A DNA stretch of 64,000 nt from Roseivirga sp. 4D4. GTDB taxonomy: Bacteria; Bacteroidota; Bacteroidia; Cytophagales; Cyclobacteriaceae. The stretch spans positions 231,001 to 295,000 of the forward strand of contig NZ_MDGP01000001.1 in NCBI RefSeq assembly GCF_001747095.1, in the 5' to 3' direction. Shown here piece after piece: positions 1-8,097 of this stretch. The notes under the pieces are model-generated. The model was not told the DNA's origin and did no database searches. It saw only the letters and a list, made by a program, of their open reading frames with translations. Numbering within the stretch: position 1 is the first letter of the stretch; every line of letters starts with the position of its first letter. Made by a program: the position numbers and the translations under genes.

Positions 1-2216
1 AGTTCTGACTTATATACTGCTTGAAAATCCTCATCAATGAATGTAAAGTCGAAAGGCACTCCTCCTAAATGCTCATCGTATATGTCTTCCACTTTATCAA
101 GTGCTTCGAAATTAGCTCCCGACTGCAATCTGATTAATGTGTATTCTAACTCATCAGTCAATTGTATGTATAGTGGGTGTATGTCGTTGTACATAGATTG
201 AAAATGGAAGTCTTTGACCACACCGATTATTTCTGATTTTTCGTTCTGTACTTCCACGACTTTCCCAATGGGGTCTTCAATCCCCATAAGTTTGATGGCT
301 GCTTCGTTGAAAATCATTTTGCTACGGCCGGGCTCATCTCTTCCCATTTGGTAACTCCTTCCTGTTGCCATTTCAATTCCCATTGCTTCCAGGAAATCAT
401 AACCCACTTCAATTATTTCAAAATAGCTTCTTTGATTTGGATCTTTTCCAGGCCAATTAACCCAGCTGGTTCCTCCATGCATGCCCGTGGCATCATCTAT
501 TGCTCCGGCTACGCTCATTACTTCGGGAATGTTCCTGAGTTGCTCTTGAAAAGCTCGATAACCGGGACCATCTTCCACTACATAATCGAAGCGGAGGAGA
601 TTTTCACGATCAAAACCCAGGTTTTTTGACTGGATATAATTGATTTGCTGGGAAACTACCATGACAGCGGTGATAAGAATTGCGGAAATGGCAAACTGAA
701 AGACTACTAAGCCTTTTCTCAACCAGGTATCACCGAAGGTCGTTTGAAGTTTTCCCTTGAGCATGGAAATAGGGTGGAGGCCAGATAGATATAGGGCAGG
801 ATAACTACCAGATAAAAGGCCTGTCACTAATGTGATCAAAAGGGCTGAAACGATAAGGTTCAATTCAAATGAGAGGCTCAAAGATTTACCCGTGATCAAG
901 TTGAATTGCGGAAGGAACGCATAAGCCAGAAATAAGCCAGCGAAGAGGGCAATAAAGGAGAGCATTACAGACTCAGACATGTACTGCCATATGATCGTTT
1001 TTCTCCTCGCACCAATAGCCTTCTTGACCCCGATTTCTTTCATCCGATTGCTGGCTTTGGCTGTAGTTAGGTTCATGAAATTGATACTGGCAATCACAAG
1101 TATGAAAAGGGCTACCAGACTGAAGAGACGCACATATGTGATTCGACCCCCAGTCTGTTGTGCATTGCTAAATGTGCCGTACAAGTATCTGTCGCTATAT
1201 TTTTGAACCTCAAGTGTGTTTTGCACATTTTCCATTTTGGTAGTCAGAAAACGCTCGATTTTTTGATTGAAGGCTGCCATATCGGTGCCCTCTTTCATGA
1301 GCAAGTAAGTTCTTTCATTGTTACTGTTCCAGTTACTGTAAGGTGCATACCTTTCAACAAGGAGTTCCATGGAAAACAAGAGATCAAATTTTCTTGAAGA
1401 CTGCTTAGGTGATTCGAAAATGCCTACTATTTGGAATTCCCCTGACATCCGTTCTTGATCCCAACTTATGGTTTTACCAACTGCTAGCTCTTGCTTATCG
1501 AATAATTTTGCAGCCAACTCATCGGATATTAAGACTGATTTGGAATTTGGTATGGGATTGTCCTTGTCGCCTCTGAGCAGCCTGTAAGAAAAGATATTGA
1601 AGAAGTCTGGATCGATTTGATTGTCCTTGGCTTTGAACTTTTTTTCACCATAACCGACAATTCCAGGAGTTTCAGCCCAATCTTCATTAACAGAAATTGA
1701 CTTTTCTACTTCTGGGAATTCTTCCAACAAGCTAGCCGCTAGCATGCGTTGTGTAAACTCATCAGTCTCTACTTCGTCTCCCCAATGATTGTGTTGAAGG
1801 ACTATATAGAGTTGATCGTCATTTTCATGGAAACGATCTATGCCAACTTCATCACTTACCCAGAGATAAATGAGTAGGGCACAGGCCAGACCACTAGCCA
1901 AACCAATGAGGTTGATAAAGAATGTACTTTTGAAGCGTTGAAAGCTTCTTATTGAGATTAGAATGTTGTGTTTGAACATAGCAGTTTTGTTGATTGAGTA
2001 TTGACTTTTTCCTTTGAAAAAAAGATAGATAACAACGCTGATTGCCTCTTTTAAGTAGAGCCATTTAGCCTTTCGAGCTCCTTTGATTTTTGCATTTCGA
2101 TGGAATAACTCTTCCATATCCCACAGGGCGGTAGACAGGAAGTCATAAGAACAGAAGCTATCGAGTAACCATCTGGCAAATCGTGGTGGCTGTGGTTTTT
2201 GTCGCTCCAGACTCAT
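1..2216 (-). CDS. FtsX/MacB-type permease, type A, with prefix domain (3' end beyond window)
   Basis: About 738 codons are visible; the last ~120 residues lie beyond the left edge. Order: cytoplasmic prefix domain (residues 1-75), linker, conserved MFKHN at residue 80, first membrane helix, MacB-like periplasmic domain, a three-helix FtsX block, then a second periplasmic domain. The ATG at 2216 overlaps the PadR stop as ATGA, so the two are co-translated. The core (INLIGLASGLACALLIYLWV, then DRFH) matches the other type A permeases of this window. FtsX-fold permeases normally work with an ABC ATPase, and none is encoded nearby. Transported substrate unknown. The family call is firm; the function is not. 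Confidence 0.9.
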   Translation of the reverse strand, partial: MSLERQKPQPPRFARWLLDSFCSYDFLSTALWDMEELFHRNAKIKGARKAKWLYLKEAISVVIYLFFKGKSQYSINKTAMFKHNILISIRSFQRFKSTFFINLIGLASGLACALLIYLWVSDEVGIDRFHENDDQLYIVLQHNHWGDEVETDEFTQRMLAASLLEEFPEVEKSISVNEDWAETPGIVGYGEKKFKAKDNQIDPDFFNIFSYRLLRGDKDNPIPNSKSVLISDELAAKLFDKQELAVGKTISWDQERMSGEFQIVGIFESPKQSSRKFDLLFSMELLVERYAPYSNWNSNNERTYLLMKEGTDMAAFNQKIERFLTTKMENVQNTLEVQKYSDRYLYGTFSNAQQTGGRITYVRLFSLVALFILVIASINFMNLTTAKASNRMKEIGVKKAIGARRKTIIWQYMSESVMLSFIALFAGLFLAYAFLPQFNLITGKSLSLSFELNLIVSALLITLVTGLLSGSYPALYLSGLHPISMLKGKLQTTFGDTWLRKGLVVFQFAISAILITAVMVVSQQINYIQSKNLGFDRENLLRFDYVVEDGPGYRAFQEQLRNIPEVMSVAGAIDDATGMHGGTSWVNWPGKDPNQRSYFEIIEVGYDFLEAMGIEMATGRSYQMGRDEPGRSKMIFNEAAIKLMGIEDPIGKVVEVQNEKSEIIGVVKDFHFQSMYNDIHPLYIQLTDELEYTLIRLQSGANFEALDKVEDIYDEHLGGVPFDFTFIDEDFQAVYKSE

Positions 2217-2551
2217 GATTTGAGCAGATTGATTTTGGTTTGGGGCAAACGATCGAAGAGAGAGTTTCGCATAGCTCGCGCCTCATCGAGTACCGCCATA
2301 CCTTCTTTGGTAATATCGAAATACTGTTTTCTCCTGCCTCCTTGCTTTTCGGTGATTCCACCAATTCTGGAATTCACCCATCCCTTTTCTTCCAGTCTCT
2401 GAAGGGCAGAGTAAAGGGCACCAAGACTGATGTTTTTATTGAGTTGTTCTTCAAGTTCGAGTTTGATGGTGACTCCATATGCGTTGTCTTGAAGTACCCC
2501 CGTGGTCAGTAGAACGAGCTCTTCGAAGGCTCCTAAAGTTACTTTCTTCAT
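2213..2551 (-). CDS. PadR family transcriptional regulator
   Basis: A 112-residue winged-helix protein with the PadR layout: an N-terminal helix-turn-helix (EELVLLTTGVLQDNAYGV), a recognition region ISLGALYSALQRLEEKGW, and the wing signature GGRRKQYFDITKEG. PadR proteins are usually repressors of adjacent transport genes and often of themselves. It is first in its operon and overlaps the downstream permease by four bases (ATGA). A 35-bp dyad lies just upstream and covers a -7-like TATATTTT on the minus strand. The inducer cannot be read from sequence. Confidence 0.93.
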   Translation of the reverse strand: MKKVTLGAFEELVLLTTGVLQDNAYGVTIKLELEEQLNKNISLGALYSALQRLEEKGWVNSRIGGITEKQGGRRKQYFDITKEGMAVLDEARAMRNSLFDRLPQTKINLLKS

Positions 2552-2583
2552 TTACTCTCTTTTTGGTAAGAAACAATAAAAAT

Positions 2584-2618
2584 GAAAATATATTACGGAA
2601 AAGAGAAGAAATATTTTC
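2584..2618 (-). promoter_or_regulatory. Dyad upstream of PadR gene (putative operator/promoter)
   Basis: GAAAATAT at 2584-2591 and ATATTTTC at 2611-2618 are exact inverted copies separated by 19 bases. Read on the minus strand, TATATTTT lies in the PadR-proximal arm and resembles the Bacteroidota -7 box TAnnTTTG. The 19-base spacing is the same as in the longer dyad at 37611-37665 upstream of another PadR gene. Operator function is inferred. Confidence 0.45.
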
Positions 2619-2706
2619 TAAAGTTGCATGAGCATTTAAAAGTGGACTAATTTATTGCTGACTAATAAGATGGGTCGGCACCTAATCCTTCTCGGTTTTT
2701 GATTCT

Positions 2707-2822
2707 CCCCCGCTACTCTTCTGCCGAAGCTTGAGCGCAGAAACTGGCGAGGGTGGGGGGATTCCTCCTCCGCCCTTTGGGTACCCTGCCTTTGCCGGCA
2801 GGCAGGCTCCTCTAGAGGAGGA
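2707..2822. repeat. GC-rich dispersed repeat, copy A (with two internal insertions)
   Basis: The segment starts CCCCCGCT, continues through CCTCCTCCGCCCTT and ends with the palindrome CTCCTCTAGAGGAG. The same blocks in the same order and orientation occur at 10732-10799. Copy A has about 31 extra bases after CCCCCGCT and a further insert containing GCCGGCAGGCAGG, the core of another dispersed palindrome. It lies directly after the stop of the last permease of the three-permease operon. Confidence 0.75.
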
Positions 2823-2826
2823 CATT

Positions 2827-5448
2827 TTATTCGCTCCTCAAACTCTCTGTTACATTTACTTTGGCCGATTTAGCTGTCTGAGAAATAATTGTAAGCCAAG
2901 CCACGACCATCATGAGTACTCCGGCTATCATGAAGTACATTGGGTCCAAGCCAATGCGGAAAGCAAAGTCATTGAGCCAGTTTTTCATGAGGTAATAACT
3001 TACCGGTAAGGCTATTAGAATCGCTATAAATACTAAAAGGATGAAGTCTTGAGAGAGAAGCCTAACAATACCAGTTCCACTGGAACCTAAGACTTTTCTT
3101 ATCGCAATTTCCTTAAACCTTCTTTGTGTGCTAAATGCAGTCAAGGCCAACAATCCCAAGCAAGAAATGGCAATGGCTATGCCTGCAAAGTATTTGGACA
3201 GTAGGGAAACACGCTCTTCTGAAGCATAAACTGCCTGATAGTCATCGTCCAAAAACTTGTATTCAAAGGGGTATCCTTCGTTTAAGCTTTCATACAGTTT
3301 ACCAATTCGGGCGATGGTTTCTCTTTCAGTACCGGCCTGTATTTTGACGATGAATTTTTCTGCTCTATCACTAATAGAAAAGAAGAAAGGCCGTACTTCC
3401 TCTTGTAGCGATTGAAAGTGAAAGTCTTCTACAACCCCAATCACTTCTTTTGTTTTTGCCCTTGGATTCAAGTTGCCAATCTTCTGACCAATAGGGTTTT
3501 CTAAATTCATCATTGAAATAGCAGCCTCATTTAGAATATAGGCATCCTTATCGGTAGGGAAGTCCTTCGAAAAATCTCGACCTTCTTTAATCTTGATACC
3601 TAACAGGTCGATCAGGTCATAGCCACCACTCATTCTGTAGAACCTCAGGCTTTTGTCTTCATCGCTCATGCCTTCCCATTTGAGGCCTTGTGTGTAGCCT
3701 ATTCTGCCAGGTAGGTCACCATTCATTTGAGATGCATTGACTACGCCAGATATACTTTTTACCTCTGTAAAAAAGGCTTCGGAGTTTTCTTTGAGTTTAC
3801 CTTCTTTTTTAAAAGTGATGATATGGTCTTTGTTATACCCCAGGTTGGTCGTCTGAATAAACTCAACCTGTTTGTAGATCACGATGACGGATACGATCAA
3901 GGTGACAGAAATAGCGAATTGAAAGATAACCAGGCCCTTGCGAAGCCAAAGTCCTTTTGCTTCACTCTTTAATTTACCTTTTAGCGCTATAACAGAGGCA
4001 AAGCCTGAAAGCAGAAGCGCAGGGTAAATGCCTGAAACTACTCCTGTGAATAGGGTGATCGATAAAATGCCTACAATGACATTTTGTGATAGTTCCAATG
4101 TCAATTCTTTGCCAGTTATTACGCTGAATTGAGGTAGCAATAATAATGTGATGCCCATTGCGATAGCCAATGAGAGGAATGCCATGAAAATGGATTCTCC
4201 GAAATACTGATTGATAAGTGCTTTTCGGCTAGCGCCAATTGCCTTTTTTACGCCAATCTCTTTGATTCTCCTAGAGGCATTGGCCGTTGAAAAGTTCATG
4301 TAGTTGATACAGGCAATGGCTAATACGAATAGTGCGATAATGGAGAATATTCTGACATAAACTATTCTTCCTTCAACAGGTACACCGTTTTCGTATTTGC
4401 GATAGAGGTAGCGCTCTGAGTATGGTTGTGCATATAAAATGTCTTTCCAATTCTCAGATAGTGTTGATAGATAGCTTTTGAGCTTGGCGTTAAACTCAAC
4501 TAAATCAACCCCTTCTTTTAGTACCAAGTGCGCCTGTGTACCGCTATTGTACCATTGCATCATGTCGGGAGTTCGAAACAGCTCATAGCTGAAAAGCATG
4601 TCAAATGCCGTTGAACTATTCCGAGTTGGTTTGAAAACTCCCGAGACGATATAGCTTCCTCCATAGTACTCATCTCTGAATTCTACTAACTCACCAATCG
4701 CTTTTTCAGTAGATCCGAAAAGGGATAGGGCAAGACTTTCGGAAATGGCTACTTCACCTTTTTCTGTTAGTATTTCCTGCTTATTTCCATGAATGAAATC
4801 TCCCGGAAATACGTTGAAATAGCCTTTGCCAATGAATTGATATTTGGCCCTTAAATTATTGTCTCCAACTGATAGCACCCCTTGATAACTAGTTCCAGCA
4901 TGTACAGGGAAAGAATACTCAATTTCAGGTAGATCTTTGGGTAGTCTTTCGAATAGCGGGTTAGGCGTTCCTCCTTCCGTTTCTGTGAAATAGCTGCCAG
5001 ATGTTGGATAAGAGTGCATCACCTGAACATGCCGATCACTATCTTTTTCATGAAATCTGTCTGTGTTGATCTCATCATTGACCCAGAGGTAAATCAAAAG
5101 GGCACTTGCAAGACCAGTGGCAAGTCCGAATAGATTAATCAGAAAGGTGCTTTTATAGCGCGAGAAGCTTCTAAATGAGATAAGAATGTTGTGTCTGAAC
5201 ATGGCTGTTGTATTTGCCCCGAAGCTTCGGGGTGACCGATAGTTTTTGAAGGCAAAAGGTCTCATGTATTTAAAGACCTGGTACCAATAATTTCTCTTGG
5301 CCCTAAGCTTTGACCGATTATCTAGGGTATGGTAGAACTTCTCCTCCAGGTCTCCCAGCACCTCTTCTGACAACTCGTCTTTGAGAAAGCATAGAAGTAG
5401 TTTTTCTGCTAGGCGAGGAGGGTTAATATGGTTTTTACCTCGATTCAC
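2827..5448 (-). CDS. FtsX/MacB-type permease, type A, with prefix domain
   Basis: An 873-residue membrane protein. Prefix domain at residues 1-70 (PPRLAEKLLLCFLKDELSEE), linker 70-82, first helix about 101-122, MacB-like periplasmic domain to about 355, a central three-helix FtsX block, a helix near 510, a second periplasmic domain, and three C-terminal helices containing KEIAIRKVLGSSGTG. Translation starts with GTG at 5448, overlapping the upstream permease stop as GTGA. The prefix resembles those of its two operon partners, while the core resembles the type A permeases at 1, 21173 and 37999. The linker contains an inserted palindrome (5217-5232). No ATPase gene is nearby. Confidence 0.92.
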   Translation of the reverse strand: MNRGKNHINPPRLAEKLLLCFLKDELSEEVLGDLEEKFYHTLDNRSKLRAKRNYWYQVFKYMRPFAFKNYRSPRSFGANTTAMFRHNILISFRSFSRYKSTFLINLFGLATGLASALLIYLWVNDEINTDRFHEKDSDRHVQVMHSYPTSGSYFTETEGGTPNPLFERLPKDLPEIEYSFPVHAGTSYQGVLSVGDNNLRAKYQFIGKGYFNVFPGDFIHGNKQEILTEKGEVAISESLALSLFGSTEKAIGELVEFRDEYYGGSYIVSGVFKPTRNSSTAFDMLFSYELFRTPDMMQWYNSGTQAHLVLKEGVDLVEFNAKLKSYLSTLSENWKDILYAQPYSERYLYRKYENGVPVEGRIVYVRIFSIIALFVLAIACINYMNFSTANASRRIKEIGVKKAIGASRKALINQYFGESIFMAFLSLAIAMGITLLLLPQFSVITGKELTLELSQNVIVGILSITLFTGVVSGIYPALLLSGFASVIALKGKLKSEAKGLWLRKGLVIFQFAISVTLIVSVIVIYKQVEFIQTTNLGYNKDHIITFKKEGKLKENSEAFFTEVKSISGVVNASQMNGDLPGRIGYTQGLKWEGMSDEDKSLRFYRMSGGYDLIDLLGIKIKEGRDFSKDFPTDKDAYILNEAAISMMNLENPIGQKIGNLNPRAKTKEVIGVVEDFHFQSLQEEVRPFFFSISDRAEKFIVKIQAGTERETIARIGKLYESLNEGYPFEYKFLDDDYQAVYASEERVSLLSKYFAGIAIAISCLGLLALTAFSTQRRFKEIAIRKVLGSSGTGIVRLLSQDFILLVFIAILIALPVSYYLMKNWLNDFAFRIGLDPMYFMIAGVLMMVVAWLTIISQTAKSAKVNVTESLRSE
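5217..5232. repeat. 16-bp perfect palindrome inside permease linker
   Basis: CCCCGAAGCTTCGGGG is a perfect palindrome in the linker between prefix domain and first membrane helix, encoding about five residues (SPRSFG region) absent from the paralogs. A sister palindrome, CCCGAAGCTTCGGG, lies at 12197-12210 in a 5' untranslated region. It looks like a short dispersed palindromic element that landed in a tolerant, in-frame position. Confidence 0.75.
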
Positions 5449-8045
5449 TCAGACCTTAATCTTGTTGCAGGGTTTATAAGGGCTGCTTTGATTGATTCAA
5501 AGCTTACCGTAATGATGGCAATGACGAGTGCCATTAGCGATGCCAAAGCAAAAATGGTCCAGGACAGACTGATACGATTGGTCATGTCGCCTAGTAACTC
5601 ATCCATGAGCAACCATCCCACTGGAATTGCAACGGCTATTGATATTAGTATCAATTTGATGAAATCTCCAGCGAGCAATTTGAAAATCATTTGAGCACTT
5701 GCTCCAAGGACTTTTCGTACACTGACTTCTTTTATTCGCTGCTCTACGGAATATGCAGATAAAGCGAATAACCCAAGGCAGGCAATCGTGACAGATAGAA
5801 CGGAGAAAATGATCAGAAGAGTTTTGGCCTTAATCAGGTCTTCATACATGCGTTGAAAGCGCTGATTCATAAAGCTATATCTGATGGGCTGGTTTGGTTT
5901 GAATCCTTCCCAGACCGAATTGACAGCAGCTAAAGTCTGTTCTATATTAGATGAATTTAACTTCAAGGAAATTGTTTCTCTTCCCTTACCACGTACCATT
6001 GCTAAAGGTCGGACTGTACTGGTCAATGACTCAAAATAAAAGTCTTTGACAACTCCAATGATGCGATAAGTACCATCAAACATATCTATCACTTGGGTGT
6101 CAATGGGATCATCAAGTCCGAATTGATGTGCCATGCTTTCATTAATGATGATCGATGTTTCGTCCAGGGATTGATCGGTGAAATTTCTGCCACTGACTAA
6201 TTCCATACCCATGGTCTCTAAATAGTTTTCGTCAACCATCCATCGGGCTGCCTCGAAACCTTCTTCCAAGCCTTTCTTTTCAACCAGTTCGAAACCAAAA
6301 TTGGTATTGCGTCCACCTTCTACGGGTAAGTAGTCGCCTAAACTAGCACTTTGAATTGCTGTTATTCGCTCTAGTTCTTCCTTAAAGACCCCCCTTTCAT
6401 TTTCCTTTAGGCTATTTAACCCGAGTATGTTTACGACTTGTTCCTTTTCAAAACCGAGAGACTTGTTCATGAAGTGTTGGAACTGTTTCTGTGTAACCAT
6501 GGCAGCAATGATTAGAATGACTGTTACGGTAAATTGGAAGACAACCATGCTGTTTCTGAAGAAGGAAGTGCTTGCGCCACTGCTAGCCTTTCCTTTTAAA
6601 ACCTCAATGGGATTAAACTTGGAGAGGTAGAAGGCAGGATAAATACCCGAAAGAAAACCTATCAGGAGGGCTCCGGACAACAGGGTGGGGGCAAACCACC
6701 AAGAGGACCAAGGAATGACTAAAGCTTCTGCCGAAATTTTATTGAATAAAGGCATCAGCCCCCATGCAATCAAAGTGCCTAAAACGACTGATAAAAGGCT
6801 GTAAAACGATGATTCCGTTAAGTGCTGAACGACTAAACCAGACCTTTGTGAGCCCACGACTTTTCTTAAGCCAACTTCTTTGGCTCTTTTGATAGATTTT
6901 GCCGTAGACAGGTTGATGAAGTTTAAACAGGCCAGTAGGAGAATGGTCAAAGCAACTCCACCAAAAATCCAAACGATGTCGTGAGAGCCATGAGTCATAT
7001 TGTCACCAATATTCTGTTTATTCAAATAGATGTCTTCAACAGGTTGTAGGTAGTAAGATTGATGTTTTTGTAAGTCTTCTAAGCCATTTTTACCAATTTC
7101 CCTGTACTTGTCCATGACATAGGTGTCTCTGACATTGGTCAATTTTTGCTCTATAGCTGTCTTGTTTGCGTTAGGTGTTAGTTTGACGTAAAAATTATAG
7201 TTGGTGCAACACCAACCCGAAGTACCTGGCCCAGACTTACGGTCTTTCAGCGTCATGATGAAATCACCTTGGAGGTGAGAGGTCGAAACAAAATCTTCAA
7301 ATACCCCACCAATGGTATAGGCTCTTTCTGTATCATCATTCAGTATTAGCTGCTTTCCCACAGGGTTTTCATTGGGAAAGTATTTGTCTGCCTTCGATTT
7401 GGAAATGGCAATGCTATTTGGGGCGTTCAATGCTTCCTTTTGGCTGCCATAGACCATTGGTACCTCAAGTATTTCGAATAACTCAGGGTCTGCATAGAAG
7501 AAACCACCTTCGTATATGTTGTTAAGTGTGTTGGATGGACGGATATGGTTTTCCCCAACTTTTCCCCACCTCCAAAGTACCACCCGTGCTACAAGATCGA
7601 TTTCCGGAATGTTATCCTCCAAGACAGGCTTGAATGGTCCTTCGAGGTTGGTCCACATCTCCGAGTATTCCTCACTTTGATAGTTGTTGGCTATTCGATA
7701 AATGCTTTCCTGATCTTGATAGTGCTTGTCATAGCTCAATTCGTGGTTGATGTATAATGAGATGAGGATGCATGCTGCTATGCCCACAGCGAAACCTCCA
7801 ATTTTAATGGATGAGAAGGCTTTATCACGAAGTAAGTTTCGCCATGAAACCTTAAGATAATGTCTTTGCATGGTTGCTATTTTGGGTAACCTGAGTCTTG
7901 TTTTTTTGATGGCAAAAGGCCTGAAGTATTTCATGACCTGAAGCCAATAAATTTTCCGTGCCCCACGATGTCCTTTTTCTTCAAGAACCTTGTAGAACTT
8001 CTCATCCAGGTCGCCTAAAACCTCTTCCGCAAGTTCACTTTTCAA
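5445..8045 (-). CDS. FtsX/MacB-type permease, type B, with prefix domain; true start uncertain
   Basis: 866 residues from the first conventional start (TTG at 8045), but this start cuts the prefix domain. The same frame stays open to a TAA at 8109-8111 and encodes NRNIAPPRIAEKLLLWFLK, which aligns with the prefix of both neighbours. No ATG, GTG or TTG lies in those ~20 codons. A CTG at 8105, overlapping the upstream stop, or an ATC/ATT codon may be used. Core is type B: STIKIGGFAVGIAACILISL at the first helix, ELSYDKH after it, and KEVSVRKVLGASAQ near the C-terminus. It overlaps the downstream permease by four bases, consistent with co-translation. Confidence 0.88.
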   Translation of the reverse strand: MKSELAEEVLGDLDEKFYKVLEEKGHRGARKIYWLQVMKYFRPFAIKKTRLRLPKIATMQRHYLKVSWRNLLRDKAFSSIKIGGFAVGIAACILISLYINHELSYDKHYQDQESIYRIANNYQSEEYSEMWTNLEGPFKPVLEDNIPEIDLVARVVLWRWGKVGENHIRPSNTLNNIYEGGFFYADPELFEILEVPMVYGSQKEALNAPNSIAISKSKADKYFPNENPVGKQLILNDDTERAYTIGGVFEDFVSTSHLQGDFIMTLKDRKSGPGTSGWCCTNYNFYVKLTPNANKTAIEQKLTNVRDTYVMDKYREIGKNGLEDLQKHQSYYLQPVEDIYLNKQNIGDNMTHGSHDIVWIFGGVALTILLLACLNFINLSTAKSIKRAKEVGLRKVVGSQRSGLVVQHLTESSFYSLLSVVLGTLIAWGLMPLFNKISAEALVIPWSSWWFAPTLLSGALLIGFLSGIYPAFYLSKFNPIEVLKGKASSGASTSFFRNSMVVFQFTVTVILIIAAMVTQKQFQHFMNKSLGFEKEQVVNILGLNSLKENERGVFKEELERITAIQSASLGDYLPVEGGRNTNFGFELVEKKGLEEGFEAARWMVDENYLETMGMELVSGRNFTDQSLDETSIIINESMAHQFGLDDPIDTQVIDMFDGTYRIIGVVKDFYFESLTSTVRPLAMVRGKGRETISLKLNSSNIEQTLAAVNSVWEGFKPNQPIRYSFMNQRFQRMYEDLIKAKTLLIIFSVLSVTIACLGLFALSAYSVEQRIKEVSVRKVLGASAQMIFKLLAGDFIKLILISIAVAIPVGWLLMDELLGDMTNRISLSWTIFALASLMALVIAIITVSFESIKAALINPATRLRSE

Positions 8046-8097
8046 GAACCATAGAAGGAGTTTTTCGGCAATCCGGGGAGGAGCGATATTTCTATTG

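Noticed and set aside
1..2216. Possible frameshifted permease, since the frame has no stop in the window
   Set aside because: Spot-translation at the start, in several internal lines and at the window edge stays in one frame and matches the family; it simply runs off the edge.
2731..3009. Plus-strand frame of 92 codons over the GC-rich repeat
   Set aside because: Consists of repeat sequence and antisense of the permease C-terminus.
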